A stretch of 64,000 nucleotides of DNA from G965200765 sp965203865 (GTDB taxonomy: Bacteria; Pseudomonadota; Gammaproteobacteria; Arenicellales; JAJDZL01), in the NCBI GenBank assembly GCA_965203865.1, contig OZ241916.1, forward strand, positions 1-64,000, written 5' to 3'. This document shows, in pieces, positions 1-7,880 of the stretch (the first letter of the stretch is position 1; every line of letters starts with the position of its first letter). The translations under genes were made by a program, and so were the position numbers. The notes under the pieces were generated by a model. The model searched no databases. It saw only the letters and a program-made list of their open reading frames with translations, and was not told the origin of the DNA.

Positions 1-1520
1 TTTTTCAGCAGGAAGTTGAAGATCTTTTGCTAGATGGGGATGCGATTGCCGGCGTAGTTACCAAAGTGGGAATTAAAATTTTTGCAAGAGCGGTAGTTTT
101 GACAACCGGAACCTTCCTTGGCGGGAAGATACATATTGGCATGTCGTCCTATCAAGGTGGGCGTGCAGGCGATCCGCCTTCCAATTTGCTTGCAAAAAGA
201 CTGCACGAGATGATGTTCCACGTGGAACGTCTTAAAACGGGAACGCCGCCGCGCATAGATGGCAGGACGATTGACTACAATGTTCTTGAAGAGCAACCAG
301 GAGATTCGCCCACGCTCGTTTTTTCTTTTATGGGCACGGTGGAAGAGCATCCCCGGCAGGTGCCATGTCATATAGCTAGGACAACAGAGCAAACACACGA
401 CATCATTCACGGTGCCTTGGACCGCTCCCCGTTGTACGGCGGCGTAATCGATGCCGTCGGACCCAGGTACTGTCCTTCGGTAGAAGATAAAATCGTTCGG
501 TTTCCAGACCGTAACTCGCATCAAATATTTGTCGAACCCGAAGGGCTGGACAGTGTGGAGATTTATCCGAACGGAATTTCAACCAGCTTGCCATTTGATG
601 TTCAGTGGGAGTTTGTTCGAACAATTCCCGGTTTTGAAAACGCTGTACTGACTCGGCCTGGCTACGCAATTGAATACGATTATCTGGACCCGCGCGACCT
701 TAAGCCAAGCATGGAAACAAAAAAAGTTCAAAATTTGTATTTTGCAGGACAAATAAATGGCACAACCGGCTATGAGGAGGCAGCTTGCCAAGGCCTGGTG
801 GCAGGGCTGAACGCAAGTATGAGTGTAAAGGGGCGCGATGCCTGGTGGCCGCGACGGGAAGAGGCGTACATTGGCGTGCTTATTGATGACCTTGTAACGC
901 GGGGAGTGGATGAACCGTACCGCATGTTTACTTCCAGGGCAGAGCATCGTCTAATTTTGCGAGAAGACAATGCAGACTTGCGGCTTACCCCTGCGGGGTT
1001 CGAGCTGGGATTGGTTTCTGATAAACGCTGGGCTTCGTTTCAGGAGAAAAGGTCTTCAATTGAGTCGGAGAAAGAGCGGTTGAAGAATATTCGCATATCG
1101 TCAGGCGAAGAAGATACTGTTGCCGCGTTGAATCGTGCGCCAGACCCCAACTCGTCGTTGTACGACTTGTTGCGCGACCCCAAGATTGGATACGACAATA
1201 TTATGAATCTTGAAATTGCAGGCTCGGGCGTGACAAATGATGCCGTGAAGGAGCAGCTGGAAATTCAGGCACGATACGAAGGCTATATCAGAAGGCAAAA
1301 AACAGCGATTGCAAAGGCAGTCAAATACGACAGTATTCAACTGCCCGGGAATATTGATTATTTTCAGATACATGGCTTGTCAAATGAAGCCGCGCAAAGA
1401 CTTGATTCCAATCGACCGACCAGTATTGGCCATGCTTCACGGATCCCGGGCATGACGCCCGCAGCTGTTTCCATCCTTGTAGTGCACATGAAAAAATTGT
1501 CTCGTCGTAAAGCGGCCTGA
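1..1520 (+). CDS. mnmG: tRNA uridine-5-carboxymethylaminomethyl modification enzyme MnmG (5' end outside window)
   Basis: MnmG (GidA), the FAD-dependent partner of MnmE, installs the carboxymethylaminomethyl group on U34 of certain tRNAs. The frame is open from base 3, so the gene enters from the left and lacks roughly 120 residues, including the N-terminal FAD dinucleotide fold. What remains matches the family closely: GRAGDPPS, RLKTGTPPRID, GPRYCPSIEDK-like, NGISTSLPFDVQ, the C-terminal FAD segment FAGQINGTTGYEEAA, and EPYRMFTSRAEHRL. The C-terminal helical domain that binds MnmE and tRNA is complete and ends in RRKAA. It is followed by rsmG, the usual gidA-gidB order. A parS-like palindrome lies inside the coding sequence at 214-229. 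Confidence 0.97.
   Translation, partial: FQQEVEDLLLDGDAIAGVVTKVGIKIFARAVVLTTGTFLGGKIHIGMSSYQGGRAGDPPSNLLAKRLHEMMFHVERLKTGTPPRIDGRTIDYNVLEEQPGDSPTLVFSFMGTVEEHPRQVPCHIARTTEQTHDIIHGALDRSPLYGGVIDAVGPRYCPSVEDKIVRFPDRNSHQIFVEPEGLDSVEIYPNGISTSLPFDVQWEFVRTIPGFENAVLTRPGYAIEYDYLDPRDLKPSMETKKVQNLYFAGQINGTTGYEEAACQGLVAGLNASMSVKGRDAWWPRREEAYIGVLIDDLVTRGVDEPYRMFTSRAEHRLILREDNADLRLTPAGFELGLVSDKRWASFQEKRSSIESEKERLKNIRISSGEEDTVAALNRAPDPNSSLYDLLRDPKIGYDNIMNLEIAGSGVTNDAVKEQLEIQARYEGYIRRQKTAIAKAVKYDSIQLPGNIDYFQIHGLSNEAAQRLDSNRPTSIGHASRIPGMTPAAVSILVVHMKKLSRRKAA
214..229. promoter_or_regulatory. parS centromere-like site (ParB binding) inside mnmG
   Basis: The 16-mer TGTTCCACGTGGAACG contains a perfect 14-nt palindrome, GTTCCACGTGGAAC, at 215-228. 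It equals the Pseudomonas parS core and is a close variant of the Bacillus TGTTTCACGTGAAACA consensus. It lies within mnmG, about 2.8 kb from parB, so the cognate ParB is encoded next door. The site is read straight from the sequence; binding is inferred. Confidence 0.8.
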
Positions 1521-1567
1521 GGATTACTTGTTGTTAAGCAGTTTGAACGGTACTTTGCTCTCACAGT

Positions 1568-2221
1568 TTGCTTGAAGATTCATCATTTTGTCCGGACCGT
1601 ATTGCCGAACTACTGCGAAAGGGCATGTCGTCGCTTGGATTGCAGGGGTACGAGGAGTGCTTGCCTTCTTGTGTAAAGCTGGTAGAGTTGTTGCTAGAGT
1701 GGAACAATGCGTATAATTTAACCGCGATTCGAACACCGGAAACTATCGTGGTGAAGCACTTGCTTGACAGCTTTTCCATTGTGGAGCATGTTCAAGGGCC
1801 TCGCATCGTTGACATTGGCACTGGTGCTGGATTTCCCGGCTTGCCGATGGCGTTGATTCAACCGCAACACAAATTTTGGCTACTGGACGCAAATGCGAAA
1901 AAAATTCAATTCGTACGGCACTCTATCGCAGTCTTGGGTGTAGAGAATGCTTATGCGTTTCACATTCGAGCCGAGCATTTCAAGGCTGAGCGAAATTTTG
2001 ACACTGCGATTGCAAGAGCATTGGGTTCTCTGAAGCTGTTGATTGAATTAAGTTTTCCTATGTTGAAGCCAAGCGGCATGGTGTTAGCCATGAAAGGCAA
2101 GTATCCCGATAAGGAGATCAATGATCTGGACCATCTTTACGAAGTGCTTTCGCAAAAAATCAATGTTCCGGGATTGAATGCCAGCCGCCATTTAATTACT
2201 ATTAAACACAAAACAATTTAA
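1568..2221 (+). CDS. rsmG: 16S rRNA (guanine(527)-N7)-methyltransferase RsmG
   Basis: RsmG (GidB) methylates N7 of G527 in 16S rRNA using S-adenosylmethionine. The 217-residue product carries the family signature WNNAYNLTAIR near residue 47, the SAM-binding DIGTGAGFPGLP near 80, and a C-terminal SRHLITIKHK strand. The listed start is TTG at 1568. It keeps the first helix (RIAELLRKG), which aligns with the E. coli N-terminus; the ATG at 1625 would cut that helix and is less likely. The stop codon overlaps the parA start by one base (TAATG), implying translational coupling. Confidence 0.95.
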   Translation: MLEDSSFCPDRIAELLRKGMSSLGLQGYEECLPSCVKLVELLLEWNNAYNLTAIRTPETIVVKHLLDSFSIVEHVQGPRIVDIGTGAGFPGLPMALIQPQHKFWLLDANAKKIQFVRHSIAVLGVENAYAFHIRAEHFKAERNFDTAIARALGSLKLLIELSFPMLKPSGMVLAMKGKYPDKEINDLDHLYEVLSQKINVPGLNASRHLITIKHKTI

Positions 2222-2985
2222 TGTCTCGCATAATTGCCGTTGCAAACCAAAAAGGCGGAGTCGGAAAAACGACAACTGCAATCAATTTGACAGCTTCGCT
2301 TGCGCGCGCCCGGCGCAGAACTTTGCTGATTGACTTGGACCCCCAAGCCAATGCCACAGCCGGACTTGGCGTAGTGCCGGCATCGGTCAATGTTGGAATC
2401 TACGAGGTTTTGATTGGCCTGGAATCTTTTGACAAGTCTTTGACGAAGCTGGATGCCGGGTTTGATGCAGTATTTTCAAACAAGTCGCTTTTTGGAGCGC
2501 AGGTCGAGTTGCTGAGTATGGACCAGCGCGAGCACAGATTGAAGATTTCTATCGGTGACAGCAGGGACAAGTATGATTATGTGATAATTGACTGCCCGCC
2601 TGTACTCAACATACTCACGCTGAACGCGCTGTCTTGCGCCGATAGCGTGCTGGTTCCTGTCCAGTGCGAGTTTTTCGCATTGCAAGGATTGCTGGAGCTG
2701 TTCGACACAGTAAGGAGAGTGCAGAAATCGTGGAATGAAAAACTGGAAATTGAAGGAGTCCTGCGAACAATGTACGATCAAAGAAACAAACTGTCCAAAG
2801 AAGTTTCGGACAAGCTGGTCGAGTTTTTTGAAGAGCATCTGTTCCGAACGATCATACCAAGAAATGTACGTTTGGCTGAAGCTCCAAGCCATGGCCTTTC
2901 TGTGATTGAATATGATAAAAATTGTACTGGAACAACAGCTTATATAGCATTGACAGGCGAATTACTGAGTAAGGAGAAAAGATAA
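2221..2985 (+). CDS. parA: chromosome partitioning ATPase ParA (Soj)
   Basis: ParA is a deviant Walker ATPase that coats the nucleoid and, driven by ParB-stimulated ATP hydrolysis, segregates the origin region. The 254-residue protein begins with the deviant Walker A motif KGGVGKTT at residues 11-18, has LLIDLDPQANAT near 35 and the DCPPVLNILTLNAL switch region near 125. It lacks the N-terminal helix-turn-helix of plasmid ParA proteins, so it is the chromosomal Soj type. It is coupled to rsmG upstream and parB downstream by one-base TAATG overlaps. Confidence 0.96.
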   Translation: MSRIIAVANQKGGVGKTTTAINLTASLARARRRTLLIDLDPQANATAGLGVVPASVNVGIYEVLIGLESFDKSLTKLDAGFDAVFSNKSLFGAQVELLSMDQREHRLKISIGDSRDKYDYVIIDCPPVLNILTLNALSCADSVLVPVQCEFFALQGLLELFDTVRRVQKSWNEKLEIEGVLRTMYDQRNKLSKEVSDKLVEFFEEHLFRTIIPRNVRLAEAPSHGLSVIEYDKNCTGTTAYIALTGELLSKEKR

Positions 2986-3851
2986 TGAACGATTCAAAAC
3001 TTGGAAAAGGACTGGATGCCCTGTTCGGCGACTCGCCGATTCTTGATGTTGTACCCGCCGCCGAAGACGATGTGAATGTCCGAATGGTTTCTGTCGACCG
3101 GCTGAATCCAGGTCGTTACCAGCCGCGCAAGGAGATGAATGCGAAATCACTTGAAGAGCTGGCAGAGTCAATTCGCAAGTTTGGCATACTGCAGCCAATA
3201 GTTGCCATGCCGGTTGCAGGCGAAGACTCGTATGAAATAATTGCCGGCGAACGTCGCTGGAGAGCTGCGCAAATCGCTGGTTGCTCGACAGTGCCGGTTT
3301 CGGTCCGTGTTCTACAGCTTCAGGACAAGGTTGCTGTTTCTCTGATTGAAAATATACAAAGAAAGAACCTTAATCCGGTGGAAGAGGCACGGGGACTGCA
3401 GCAATTGGTTACAGAGTTTAAAATGACCCATAAGCAAGTCGCTGGCAGTATTGGCAAGTCGCGCGCGACCATTACGAATCAGATTCGTTTGCTTGCACTT
3501 GCCGAGCCAGTGCTAAATTTACTTGAGCGGGGAGACATTGAAACAGGTCATGCAAAAGTTCTGCTTTCTCTGTCTGATAGCAGCGAACAGCTCAGTGCAG
3601 CAAAATTGATTGTCAAAAAGTCCCTGTCTGTCAGACAAACGGAGCAACTGGTGAAAAACTGGGTTTCGCCGGCCAATCAAAAGCAAAAAGTTGAACCTGC
3701 GCGTGGCGCCGATATTGTAGGGTTGGAAAATGAATTATCAGATAAAATAGGATACAAGGTGGCAATTAGAGACAACAACGGAAAGGGTTTTGTTCAGATA
3801 CGCTACCATAATCTTGATGAACTGGACGGAATACTAAGTCATTTCAATTAG
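2985..3851 (+). CDS. parB: chromosome partitioning protein ParB (Spo0J)
   Basis: ParB is the parS-binding CTPase clamp of the ParABS system. The 288-residue product shows the ParB/Srx motif GERRWRAAQIAG near residue 88, the conserved ENIQRKNLNPVEEA near 120, a helix-turn-helix around 145-165 (HKQVAGSIGKSRATITNQIRL begins it), and a C-terminal dimerisation segment. The start ATG overlaps the parA stop. The candidate target site is the palindrome at 214-229 in mnmG. Confidence 0.96.
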   Translation: MNDSKLGKGLDALFGDSPILDVVPAAEDDVNVRMVSVDRLNPGRYQPRKEMNAKSLEELAESIRKFGILQPIVAMPVAGEDSYEIIAGERRWRAAQIAGCSTVPVSVRVLQLQDKVAVSLIENIQRKNLNPVEEARGLQQLVTEFKMTHKQVAGSIGKSRATITNQIRLLALAEPVLNLLERGDIETGHAKVLLSLSDSSEQLSAAKLIVKKSLSVRQTEQLVKNWVSPANQKQKVEPARGADIVGLENELSDKIGYKVAIRDNNGKGFVQIRYHNLDELDGILSHFN

Positions 3852-3861
3852 AGGCAAATCA

Positions 3862-5007
3862 ATGGCAAAGCTAAATCAAGTTAATAATCAACGTGGACCA
3901 AGGTCAAGCATCGTACAGTTTCTATTCTGCGCGATTGCAGCGATGGTAGTTTCGGGATGCGGTCAAGTTGGCGGTTCAAATTTTTCACTGCTTCCATCTT
4001 CGCAGATTCTAGACCCGCTGGAAGTGCCGCCAGGGTTGAGCCCCTTGCTACAGACGAATCAGCTTTCAGCACCGGAAATACCTGACTCGAATCCGGATGC
4101 TATTCAATCTGCTTCGGTTCAAAGGCTGCGAAATCTGGAAAGCTGGGACAGATTCCAGCGTTTTCAGGACTTCAAGAACATGGAAGCAGGTGTTGGACTG
4201 GACGCGCAAGAATTCCGTGAAGCAAAATTAAAAGGCAAGGGAATTTTTCAGGTAACCACCTACGAGACGATTGACGGCGATGTGCGTCTTCGTATTGTAG
4301 ACAGCAATGCGGAAAGTGTCTGGAATCGGCTGCTGGTCGTATTGAATGATATGGGAGTCCGGGTCACCGATACGGACGAAGACGAGGGCACTATTGAAGT
4401 GGCAAATGTTCAAGTCGGTACCAAGCCGACATTGGCACAGAGAGTCGGGATAAATGAATATTCTGGAACTGTGGAGCGATTGCATTTAACCACTATTTCC
4501 GATGAAGTGCTTGAAGTCAGGCCGACAACCTCTCTGAATGTTGATGTTGACTATAAGTCAGGCTTGACCTTTCTTACCCGACTGCGATTTTATCTTTTGA
4601 CGCACTATCTCAACGACCCGGAAGGCAAAGAAAACATTGCTGACCTGATGCTTGCAAAAAAGAACATGGTAGAGGACGAGGATGGCAACCTGGTAATTCA
4701 TGTATTCGCCGATTTCAATGAAACATGGTCGCAAATCGGTAATTCGCTAGAAGCCTCAGGTGTCAAGATTGAAGACTGGGACCGAAGCGCAGGAACGTAT
4801 ATCGTAAGTTTCGTTTCAATCAAGCAGCAAAAGAAGAAAGGTTTCTGGCGGCGTAAAAAGGAAAATGTCGTGGGAGACAAGGAGCAATTTCTGGTGACTG
4901 TAAAAGACGAAGAGGACAGAACCACCGTAACAATCAGTGTGATTGAAGACGCTTCGGCTGAGAAGGCCCAGACATTGGCGAACACTCTGTTTGACAGGAT
5001 CGCATAA
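3862..5007 (+). CDS. bamC: outer membrane protein assembly factor BamC (NlpB-like lipoprotein)
   Basis: BamC is an accessory lipoprotein of the BAM complex, which inserts beta-barrel proteins into the outer membrane. The 381-residue product has a basic N-terminus, a hydrophobic segment and a lipobox ending at the Cys in VVSGCG (about residue 33). An unstructured linker with the LDPLEVPPGL motif follows, then two helix-grip domains, each with an AESVWNRL- or ETWSQIGNSL-like opening helix. Sequence identity to the E. coli protein is visibly low, as is normal for BamC. It lies 10 bases after parB and ahead of a strong terminator. The usual dapA neighbour is absent from this side. Confidence 0.85.
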   Translation: MAKLNQVNNQRGPRSSIVQFLFCAIAAMVVSGCGQVGGSNFSLLPSSQILDPLEVPPGLSPLLQTNQLSAPEIPDSNPDAIQSASVQRLRNLESWDRFQRFQDFKNMEAGVGLDAQEFREAKLKGKGIFQVTTYETIDGDVRLRIVDSNAESVWNRLLVVLNDMGVRVTDTDEDEGTIEVANVQVGTKPTLAQRVGINEYSGTVERLHLTTISDEVLEVRPTTSLNVDVDYKSGLTFLTRLRFYLLTHYLNDPEGKENIADLMLAKKNMVEDEDGNLVIHVFADFNETWSQIGNSLEASGVKIEDWDRSAGTYIVSFVSIKQQKKKGFWRRKKENVVGDKEQFLVTVKDEEDRTTVTISVIEDASAEKAQTLANTLFDRIA

Positions 5008-5033
5008 TCAGAAATTCGACAAATAAATCAAAA

Positions 5034-5065
5034 AGGCTGCCCGGTCGAACCGGGCAGCCTTTTTT
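5034..5065. terminator. bidirectional intrinsic terminator between bamC and a convergent lipoprotein gene
   Basis: An 11-bp perfect stem (AGGCTGCCCGG, positions 5034-5044, pairing with 5050-5060) has a TCGAA loop. It is followed by six T on the plus strand and preceded by an A-run that gives a U-tract on the minus strand. It sits between convergent genes, so it can end both transcripts. Confidence 0.93.
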
Positions 5066-5092
5066 CGATCAGTCAGTTACTTGAAAGTTTTT

Positions 5093-5404
5093 CTACTGCT
5101 GCTCTTCGTCACCGGTGGTTCCTTCACCCTGATTCTGGCTTAGCCACTTCTGATAGCGTTCATACTGCTGCCATTCCCGCCAAAGCAGGTATTCCTGATA
5201 CTCCTGGTCAGCCCCGCCGGGAAAATTTCTTAAATTTCGTCCGGAGCCAAATAGCAACAGAGGAACTCCTGCGCCCTGATGAGCTCGCGGACTGTCCGGT
5301 GACGGGGGGCCTGTTGCAACATCTTTGTCGCTACGGCTTTCGCCACCGCACCCGAATACTGTCAAAGCCAGTACAATTACAAGTAAATAGCAGATTCTTT
5401 TCAT
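5093..5404 (-). CDS. small predicted lipoprotein, function unknown
   Basis: The first ATG that gives a clean signal peptide is at 5404: MKRICYLLVIVLALTVFGCGG. The hydrophobic stretch ends in a lipobox Cys at about residue 19. An open frame continues upstream to 5458, but those extra 18 residues would spoil the signal peptide. The mature part (about 85 residues) is charged and low in complexity, with a Pro/Ser-rich stretch, then a Tyr/Trp/Gln/Glu-rich stretch (YQEYLLWREWQQYERYQKW) and an acidic tail. I do not recognise a family. It converges on bamC across the shared terminator. Confidence 0.6.
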   Translation of the reverse strand: MKRICYLLVIVLALTVFGCGGESRSDKDVATGPPSPDSPRAHQGAGVPLLLFGSGRNLRNFPGGADQEYQEYLLWREWQQYERYQKWLSQNQGEGTTGDEEQQ

Positions 5405-5489
5405 ACAAAAAACTGTGGTTTGCAAAATAAATAGTCGCTTAAAAAAACTCGTGAACAATTATATACACAGAACCAGCTGTTATGAAGCA

Positions 5490-6179
5490 CTAATTATTTT
5501 GCAAACGGCCAATGCGTGAGAAAAGTTGTTCGGTGTAGGGAAGTATCCGTTCTACAATAATGGCTACGCCTTCCTTGTTGGGATGTATGCCATCGTCTTG
5601 GTGGAGACTTAGATCGGTGGCGACTCCTTCAAGAAAAAATGGATAGAACACTGTATCGTAGTCTTCAGCGACCCCAGGATAGATTGAATCGAATTCTTCC
5701 GAGTATTTTGGTCCCAGGTTTCTGGGTGCCTTCATTCCCACAAACAAAACCGGCAGTTCTCGTTCCTTCAATTTATCCATAATGGCCCGAAGATTGTTTT
5801 CAACCAGATACGGAGGGATGGCGCGAAGGGCGTCATTGGCACCCAGAAAAAGAATCACGGCATCATAGTGGTCCCCCAGAATCCAGTCAACACGCGCCAG
5901 TCCACCGCTAGTCGTATCTCCCGAAACTCCGGCATTCACAATCTTGACGGAGTAATTTGCATTTTGAAGAGCTTGCTCAAGCTGTGCTGTAAACCCTTCC
6001 TCCGGTTTCAGTCCATAGCCGGCAACCAGGCTGTCGCCAATCACCACGATTTTAGTCACGCTGGCACTAGCGGCTGGCATCGCCGCAATCAGCAGGGCAT
6101 AAAGAAACAAAAAATATTGTCGAAAAGCGGCGCTTGACAATTTTGTGATTGATTGCAATAACTTGCCAAATTCGGACAT
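5490..6179 (-). CDS. tesA: arylesterase / acyl-CoA thioesterase I (TesA-like SGNH hydrolase)
   Basis: This is a periplasmic serine hydrolase of the SGNH/GDSL family, acting on esters, thioesters or lysophospholipids. An N-terminal hydrophobic segment (residues about 20-40, ending ASA) precedes block I GDSLVAGYGL. Block II carries GVSGDTTSGGL, block III LGANDALRAIPP with the oxyanion Asn, and block V DDGIHPN with the catalytic Asp and His. At 229 residues it is slightly longer than E. coli TesA because of the signal region. In E. coli tesA is divergent from ybbA-ybbP; here those partners lie 3.2 kb away, separated by a transporter pair. Confidence 0.88.
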   Translation of the reverse strand: MSEFGKLLQSITKLSSAAFRQYFLFLYALLIAAMPAASASVTKIVVIGDSLVAGYGLKPEEGFTAQLEQALQNANYSVKIVNAGVSGDTTSGGLARVDWILGDHYDAVILFLGANDALRAIPPYLVENNLRAIMDKLKERELPVLFVGMKAPRNLGPKYSEEFDSIYPGVAEDYDTVFYPFFLEGVATDLSLHQDDGIHPNKEGVAIIVERILPYTEQLFSRIGRLQNN

Positions 6180-6197
6180 GGAGTCCTGTTGTAATTC

Positions 6198-6259
6198 AAA
6201 AAATACCAGCTGCCTGCTTGCCGACCTGCAAACGAAGTTGATACAAGCAGGCAGTTGGT
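6198..6259 (-). terminator. intrinsic terminator downstream of the BCCT transporter gene
   Basis: Arms 6205-6220 and 6244-6259 pair over 16 bp with one G-U pair around a 23-nt loop. In the minus direction the stem is followed by six T (plus-strand A-run 6198-6203). It ends the SBP-BCCT transcript before the tesA-like gene. Confidence 0.85.
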
Positions 6260-6302
6260 GCTGAACTACAAAAAAGTGAAAATCAGACGCATGGCGAAAG
6301 AG

Positions 6303-7862
6303 CTAGTTTGAATCTCCTACAACAATAGTAGATTTTGCTTCTTCTTTCGTTTGGTCGCCATAGTCTTCTTCCAGCCACTTCTTGAATGATATGACCATGA
6401 TGATCAGTACACCCATCAACGGCAGAGCCACAACAATGGAAGCCGTTTGCAATGGTTTTAGACCGCCAAGGTACATCAGGCTAAGCGAAACGCCGGCAAG
6501 CACAAATGCCCAGAAAAGCCTGTGCCAGCGGGCCGGTTCAACAGTGGCATCTTCCTGTTCTTCGGTTGCTACCGAAGCCAGTGTAAAGGCAGACGAGTCC
6601 AAAGTGGTTGCACCAAACACGAATGCAAGCACAACAAATACGACCAGAACAACTGTTCCCAGCGGCAATGCGTTTATTGTAGCTACGATTGCTTCCGGTG
6701 CGCCGAATTCAGCAAGAATGGCAGTGACCGGAACGACTCCGTTCAAATCGTAATACATGCTGGTATTGCCAAGGATTCCAAAGAATATCCAGCATCCGAA
6801 AGAACCGCCGACAACCTCGGCAACGATAACCTGCCGAATTGTTCGGCCGCGCGAGATTCTGGCGACAAACAAACCCATGAACGGCGCATAGGCAATCCAC
6901 CAGGCCCAGTAGAAGATTGTCCAGCCTTCGGGAAAACCTCCTTTTGCAACCGGGTCCATCCAGAAACTCATCTGGATAAAGTTTTGCGTCAGCAGTCCAA
7001 TACTGTTGGTGAACATGCTAAGGATAAAGACCGTGGGTCCGAAAAGGAATGTGAATCCGAGTATCATGACAATGAGTATGAGATTCAAGTCGCTGAGGCG
7101 CTTGATTCCTTTCTCCAGACCGGAATAAACGCTTGCGCCGAATATGATTGCCCAGATGATGACCACGATCACATCCAGCATGAATGTCCGGGATGCGTTG
7201 AACAATTCTGCAATTCCCGCCGAAAGCATCGGGGTTCCCAGGCCCATTGACGTGCCAACGCCTCCGATCAAACCGAACATGAACAGAACATCAATGATTT
7301 TTCCGATCCATCCATCGGCTGCCTTGCGACCGATTAAGCCAGTACATGCTGCTGATAGCCGAAGAACTGCGCGCTTGCGATTCCATAGCAGGTAAGCCAG
7401 TGGCAAAGTAGGAATGCAGTAGACTGCCCATGCGGTAAAACCCCAGTGAAACAAGCCGTACATTGCGGCCCATTCTGCAGCCTCAGGAGTTTCTCCCTCA
7501 ATGCCGAATGGCGGGCTAGTGTAGTAGTACGCCCATTCAATCGTTCCCCAGTACATGACCGCCGCGCCAATACCGGCGCAGAACAGCATTGCAATCCAGC
7601 TTGGCAAGGAAAAGTCGGGCTCGGCATCAGGGCCGCCGAATTTGATATGGGCATATCGCCCCGTTGCGAAGTAGATAAGCACTCCAAATGCGGCGATCGT
7701 GAACCATAAGTACGACCACCCCAGGTTACCGGTTGTCAGTGCAAGAAGTTTTCCGAGGATATTCTGACCCGCTTCCGGATTTATGATCAAGGGTACCACC
7801 AGCGCAGCAATTACGATGAGCGAAACCCAGAATATAGTTTTTTCAATTTGTGGACCTTTCAT
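6303..7862 (-). CDS. BCCT-family betaine/carnitine/choline transporter, CaiT-like
   Basis: This is a 12-helix inner-membrane carrier for quaternary ammonium compounds (519 residues). Family hallmarks are MYWGTIEWAYYYTSPPFG near residue 103 and the GGFPEGWTIFYWAWWIAYAP segment near 310, which carries the aromatic substrate-cage tryptophans, followed by ISRGRTIRQ. These blocks resemble E. coli CaiT more than BetP. The long osmosensing C-terminal tail of BetP is missing, so uptake or exchange for catabolism is more likely than osmoprotection; the substrate is not determined. The gene starts 18 bases after the upstream binding-protein gene, with a GAGAGG ribosome site, so both are one transcript. 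A strong terminator follows. Confidence 0.9.
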   Translation of the reverse strand: MKGPQIEKTIFWVSLIVIAALVVPLIINPEAGQNILGKLLALTTGNLGWSYLWFTIAAFGVLIYFATGRYAHIKFGGPDAEPDFSLPSWIAMLFCAGIGAAVMYWGTIEWAYYYTSPPFGIEGETPEAAEWAAMYGLFHWGFTAWAVYCIPTLPLAYLLWNRKRAVLRLSAACTGLIGRKAADGWIGKIIDVLFMFGLIGGVGTSMGLGTPMLSAGIAELFNASRTFMLDVIVVIIWAIIFGASVYSGLEKGIKRLSDLNLILIVMILGFTFLFGPTVFILSMFTNSIGLLTQNFIQMSFWMDPVAKGGFPEGWTIFYWAWWIAYAPFMGLFVARISRGRTIRQVIVAEVVGGSFGCWIFFGILGNTSMYYDLNGVVPVTAILAEFGAPEAIVATINALPLGTVVLVVFVVLAFVFGATTLDSSAFTLASVATEEQEDATVEPARWHRLFWAFVLAGVSLSLMYLGGLKPLQTASIVVALPLMGVLIIMVISFKKWLEEDYGDQTKEEAKSTIVVGDSN

Positions 7863-7880
7863 AGGTGATTACCTCTCAAT

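Noticed and set aside
6522..7250. Plus-strand open frame of 242 codons inside the BCCT gene
   Set aside because: The product is Cys/Asp/Asn-rich and lies wholly antisense to a strongly conserved transporter, so it is a codon-bias shadow.
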